This document shows positions 62,973 to 64,000 of a stretch of DNA of 64,000 nt, in pieces. The stretch covers positions 1 through 64,000 of the forward strand of contig JAJYZF010000011.1 of the NCBI GenBank assembly GCA_021800165.1. Reading direction: 5' to 3'. Position 1 is the stretch's first letter. Each line of letters opens with the position of its first letter. The DNA comes from Planctomycetota bacterium (lineage in GTDB: Bacteria > Planctomycetota > Phycisphaerae > WQYP01). Position numbers and translations under genes: made by a program. The notes beneath the pieces are model-generated. The model saw nothing but the letters and a program-made list of their open reading frames with translations. It did not search any database and was not told the origin of the DNA.

Positions 62973-63491
62973 TTATTTTTCGCCCGCCTTGTTTTTTTCC
63001 CCACTCCCCAAACGACGAATCATGGAATAGTCCATGGTTCTCAACGCCGTCCGCATCCGCCGCGGAAGCGCCGCACGAGCCTGTTCCGGCGTGGCACCCG
63101 CGGCAATGCCGGAGGCCATGGGCGTATGTATCGCCGCATTTTGTACAAACCAGGCTTGTTGCGCCACCACCCATTTTTCGGTGGCATAACTCTTCACCCA
63201 CGCCCGCAAAACCCGCCTGTCCTGATGAGCTTTTTGCCAGGCCAACATACATCCAATATCATCAAAAACGGCATTACGCGAGTTCCCATTGCGCTGGTAC
63301 GCCAATGCCGCCGCAAAATGTTGGCTATTGATGACCATGCCGCACCAAGCACAGACATCGTATCCATAATGGATTGGCGGCGGTTTTAGCGCGGTCGACC
63401 GGCGCGCGCAACCCCCGAGCCCGAACACCGCGGGTACCGCCGCTCCGGCCAACAGAAGTAACAAGATTCTCCTGGTAACGGGCCTATTCAT
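62973..63491 (-). CDS. nosL: NosL-like copper lipoprotein
   Basis: NosL is a copper chaperone for nitrous oxide reductase. The 172-residue product has a lipobox (LGGC, Cys28) and the family's CAWCGM motif (Cys47, Cys50, Met52), followed by an AVFDDIGCML strand typical of NosL. GGAGG precedes the ATG, which overlaps the NosY stop (ATGA), so translation is coupled. The C-terminus is longer than in proteobacterial NosL and charged. Confidence 0.88.
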   Translation of the reverse strand: MNRPVTRRILLLLLAGAAVPAVFGLGGCARRSTALKPPPIHYGYDVCAWCGMVINSQHFAAALAYQRNGNSRNAVFDDIGCMLAWQKAHQDRRVLRAWVKSYATEKWVVAQQAWFVQNAAIHTPMASGIAAGATPEQARAALPRRMRTALRTMDYSMIRRLGSGEKNKAGEK

Positions 63492-64000
63492 GGTACCTCC
63501 GCGTGCTGAAGAGTCCACCACGTTAACCCCAACGGCACCACCACCCACACTCCTAGCACCGTCAAAAAAATTAACCATAGTCCGGAGCCATATTTATTCA
63601 TGGCGTATCGTCCCGCCGGACCCAGAACATGCAATGAGGCATGCGAACTATAGAGCGTGGCCATTTTGAACACCTCCAGTGGATTGCTGATCGCCAGATT
63701 AAACAGCGACCAGATATGCAGTCGAAATATAATAGCCGATCCCATCAGCCCCAGGTCACTGCCGAACGCCAGCATCAGCCAAACGATAATGGCGATTCCG
63801 CCCGCAGTGGAGCTTTTGGCGTTAAGCGCGGAAATCAGCAATCCCACGCTCAACATCGCCGCCGCCAGCACCCACGCTAATGCCACCAACGTCAGATAGC
63901 CACCGCCATTGCCTTGCCCACCCTCCGACACCATCACGATGCCGCTGATGCCAAAGCCAATTGCCAAAGTTATCCCCAGGGCCATCGCCAACCCGATAAA
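63488..64000 (-). CDS. nosY: NosY-like ABC transporter permease, partial at window edge
   Basis: Only the last 170 codons are present; the frame stays open at the right edge. The sequence has about five transmembrane helices and matches the C-terminal part of NosY, the permease of the NosDFY transporter needed to mature the nitrous oxide reductase copper centres. The stop codon overlaps the nosL start (ATGA). A common nos order would place nosZ, nosD and nosF further right; that is an expectation, not seen. Confidence 0.8.
   Translation of the reverse strand, partial: FIGLAMALGITLAIGFGISGIVMVSEGGQGNGGGYLTLVALAWVLAAAMLSVGLLISALNAKSSTAGGIAIIVWLMLAFGSDLGLMGSAIIFRLHIWSLFNLAISNPLEVFKMATLYSSHASLHVLGPAGRYAMNKYGSGLWLIFLTVLGVWVVVPLGLTWWTLQHAEVP

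Noticed and set aside
1-64000. tRNA, rRNA, CRISPR arrays, insertion sequences or phage genes
   Set aside because: No cloverleaf with TTCGA-type arm, no regularly spaced repeats, no transposase, integrase or phage structural motifs were seen in reading both strands.

Overview
The window looks like a chromosomal segment of a Planctomycetota bacterium, probably of the class Phycisphaerae. This is inferred from gene content: a long membrane protein with a von Willebrand A domain and a glutamine-amidotransferase-like fold, a secreted prenyltransferase-like toroid protein, a LacI/AraC hybrid regulator beside a secreted glycosidase, LL-diaminopimelate aminotransferase, a DUF1015 protein and several large unassigned secreted proteins. 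No rRNA, tRNA, CRISPR array or insertion sequence was found. Most genes have recognisable Shine-Dalgarno sites and many are packed in ATGA-overlapping operons.

Layout. 0.1-3.8 kb: two secreted or lipid-anchored proteins around an 850-base gene-poor stretch. 4.0-6.7 kb: rfbA-rfbC-rfbB for dTDP-4-keto-6-deoxysugar synthesis, without rfbD. 6.7-13.5 kb: a seven-gene minus-strand operon that reads as a sugar-acid pathway: aldo/keto reductase of the L-galactose dehydrogenase type, zinc dehydrogenase, tagaturonate/fructuronate epimerase UxaE, KDG-type kinase, a malate/lactate-dehydrogenase-family reductase and an SDR, with a GxxExxY gene inserted in the middle. 13.7-47.4 kb: mostly housekeeping and cell-surface genes (dapL, folK, recJ, purQ, truA, asd, folP, glycosyltransferases, peptidases), a secreted glycosidase with its own regulator, an orphan imuA-like gene, a divergent kinase-like protein, and a 650-base gene-free stretch ending in a strong intrinsic terminator.

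47.7-64 kb is the most distinctive part: a nitrogen-oxide respiration and defence region. A nine-gene minus-strand operon (53.9 to 47.7 kb) encodes a DUF1858 protein, a HesB-DUF59 fusion, a DUF2249 protein, a cupin, a 12-helix NnrS-like protein, a CuA subunit II, a heme-copper subunit I, a CtaG-like/cytochrome c fusion and a second cupin. Subunit I keeps all six metal-binding histidines but has Asn where oxygen reductases have the cross-linked Tyr and cNOR/qNOR have Glu, so I read the complex as a probable nitric oxide reductase outside the cNOR/qNOR type. A divergent CRP/FNR-family regulator of Dnr character lies next to it, with a TTGCT-N4-AGCAA palindrome in the gap. Two hemerythrin proteins, two AhpD-like proteins, an FAD reductase, AlkA, a type II NADH dehydrogenase and cupins follow. 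At the right edge come a lipoprotein cytochrome c, NosL and the C-terminal part of NosY, which implies that a nitrous oxide reductase cluster continues past the window. Together this suggests an organism that reduces NO to N2O and N2O to N2 with non-classical components.
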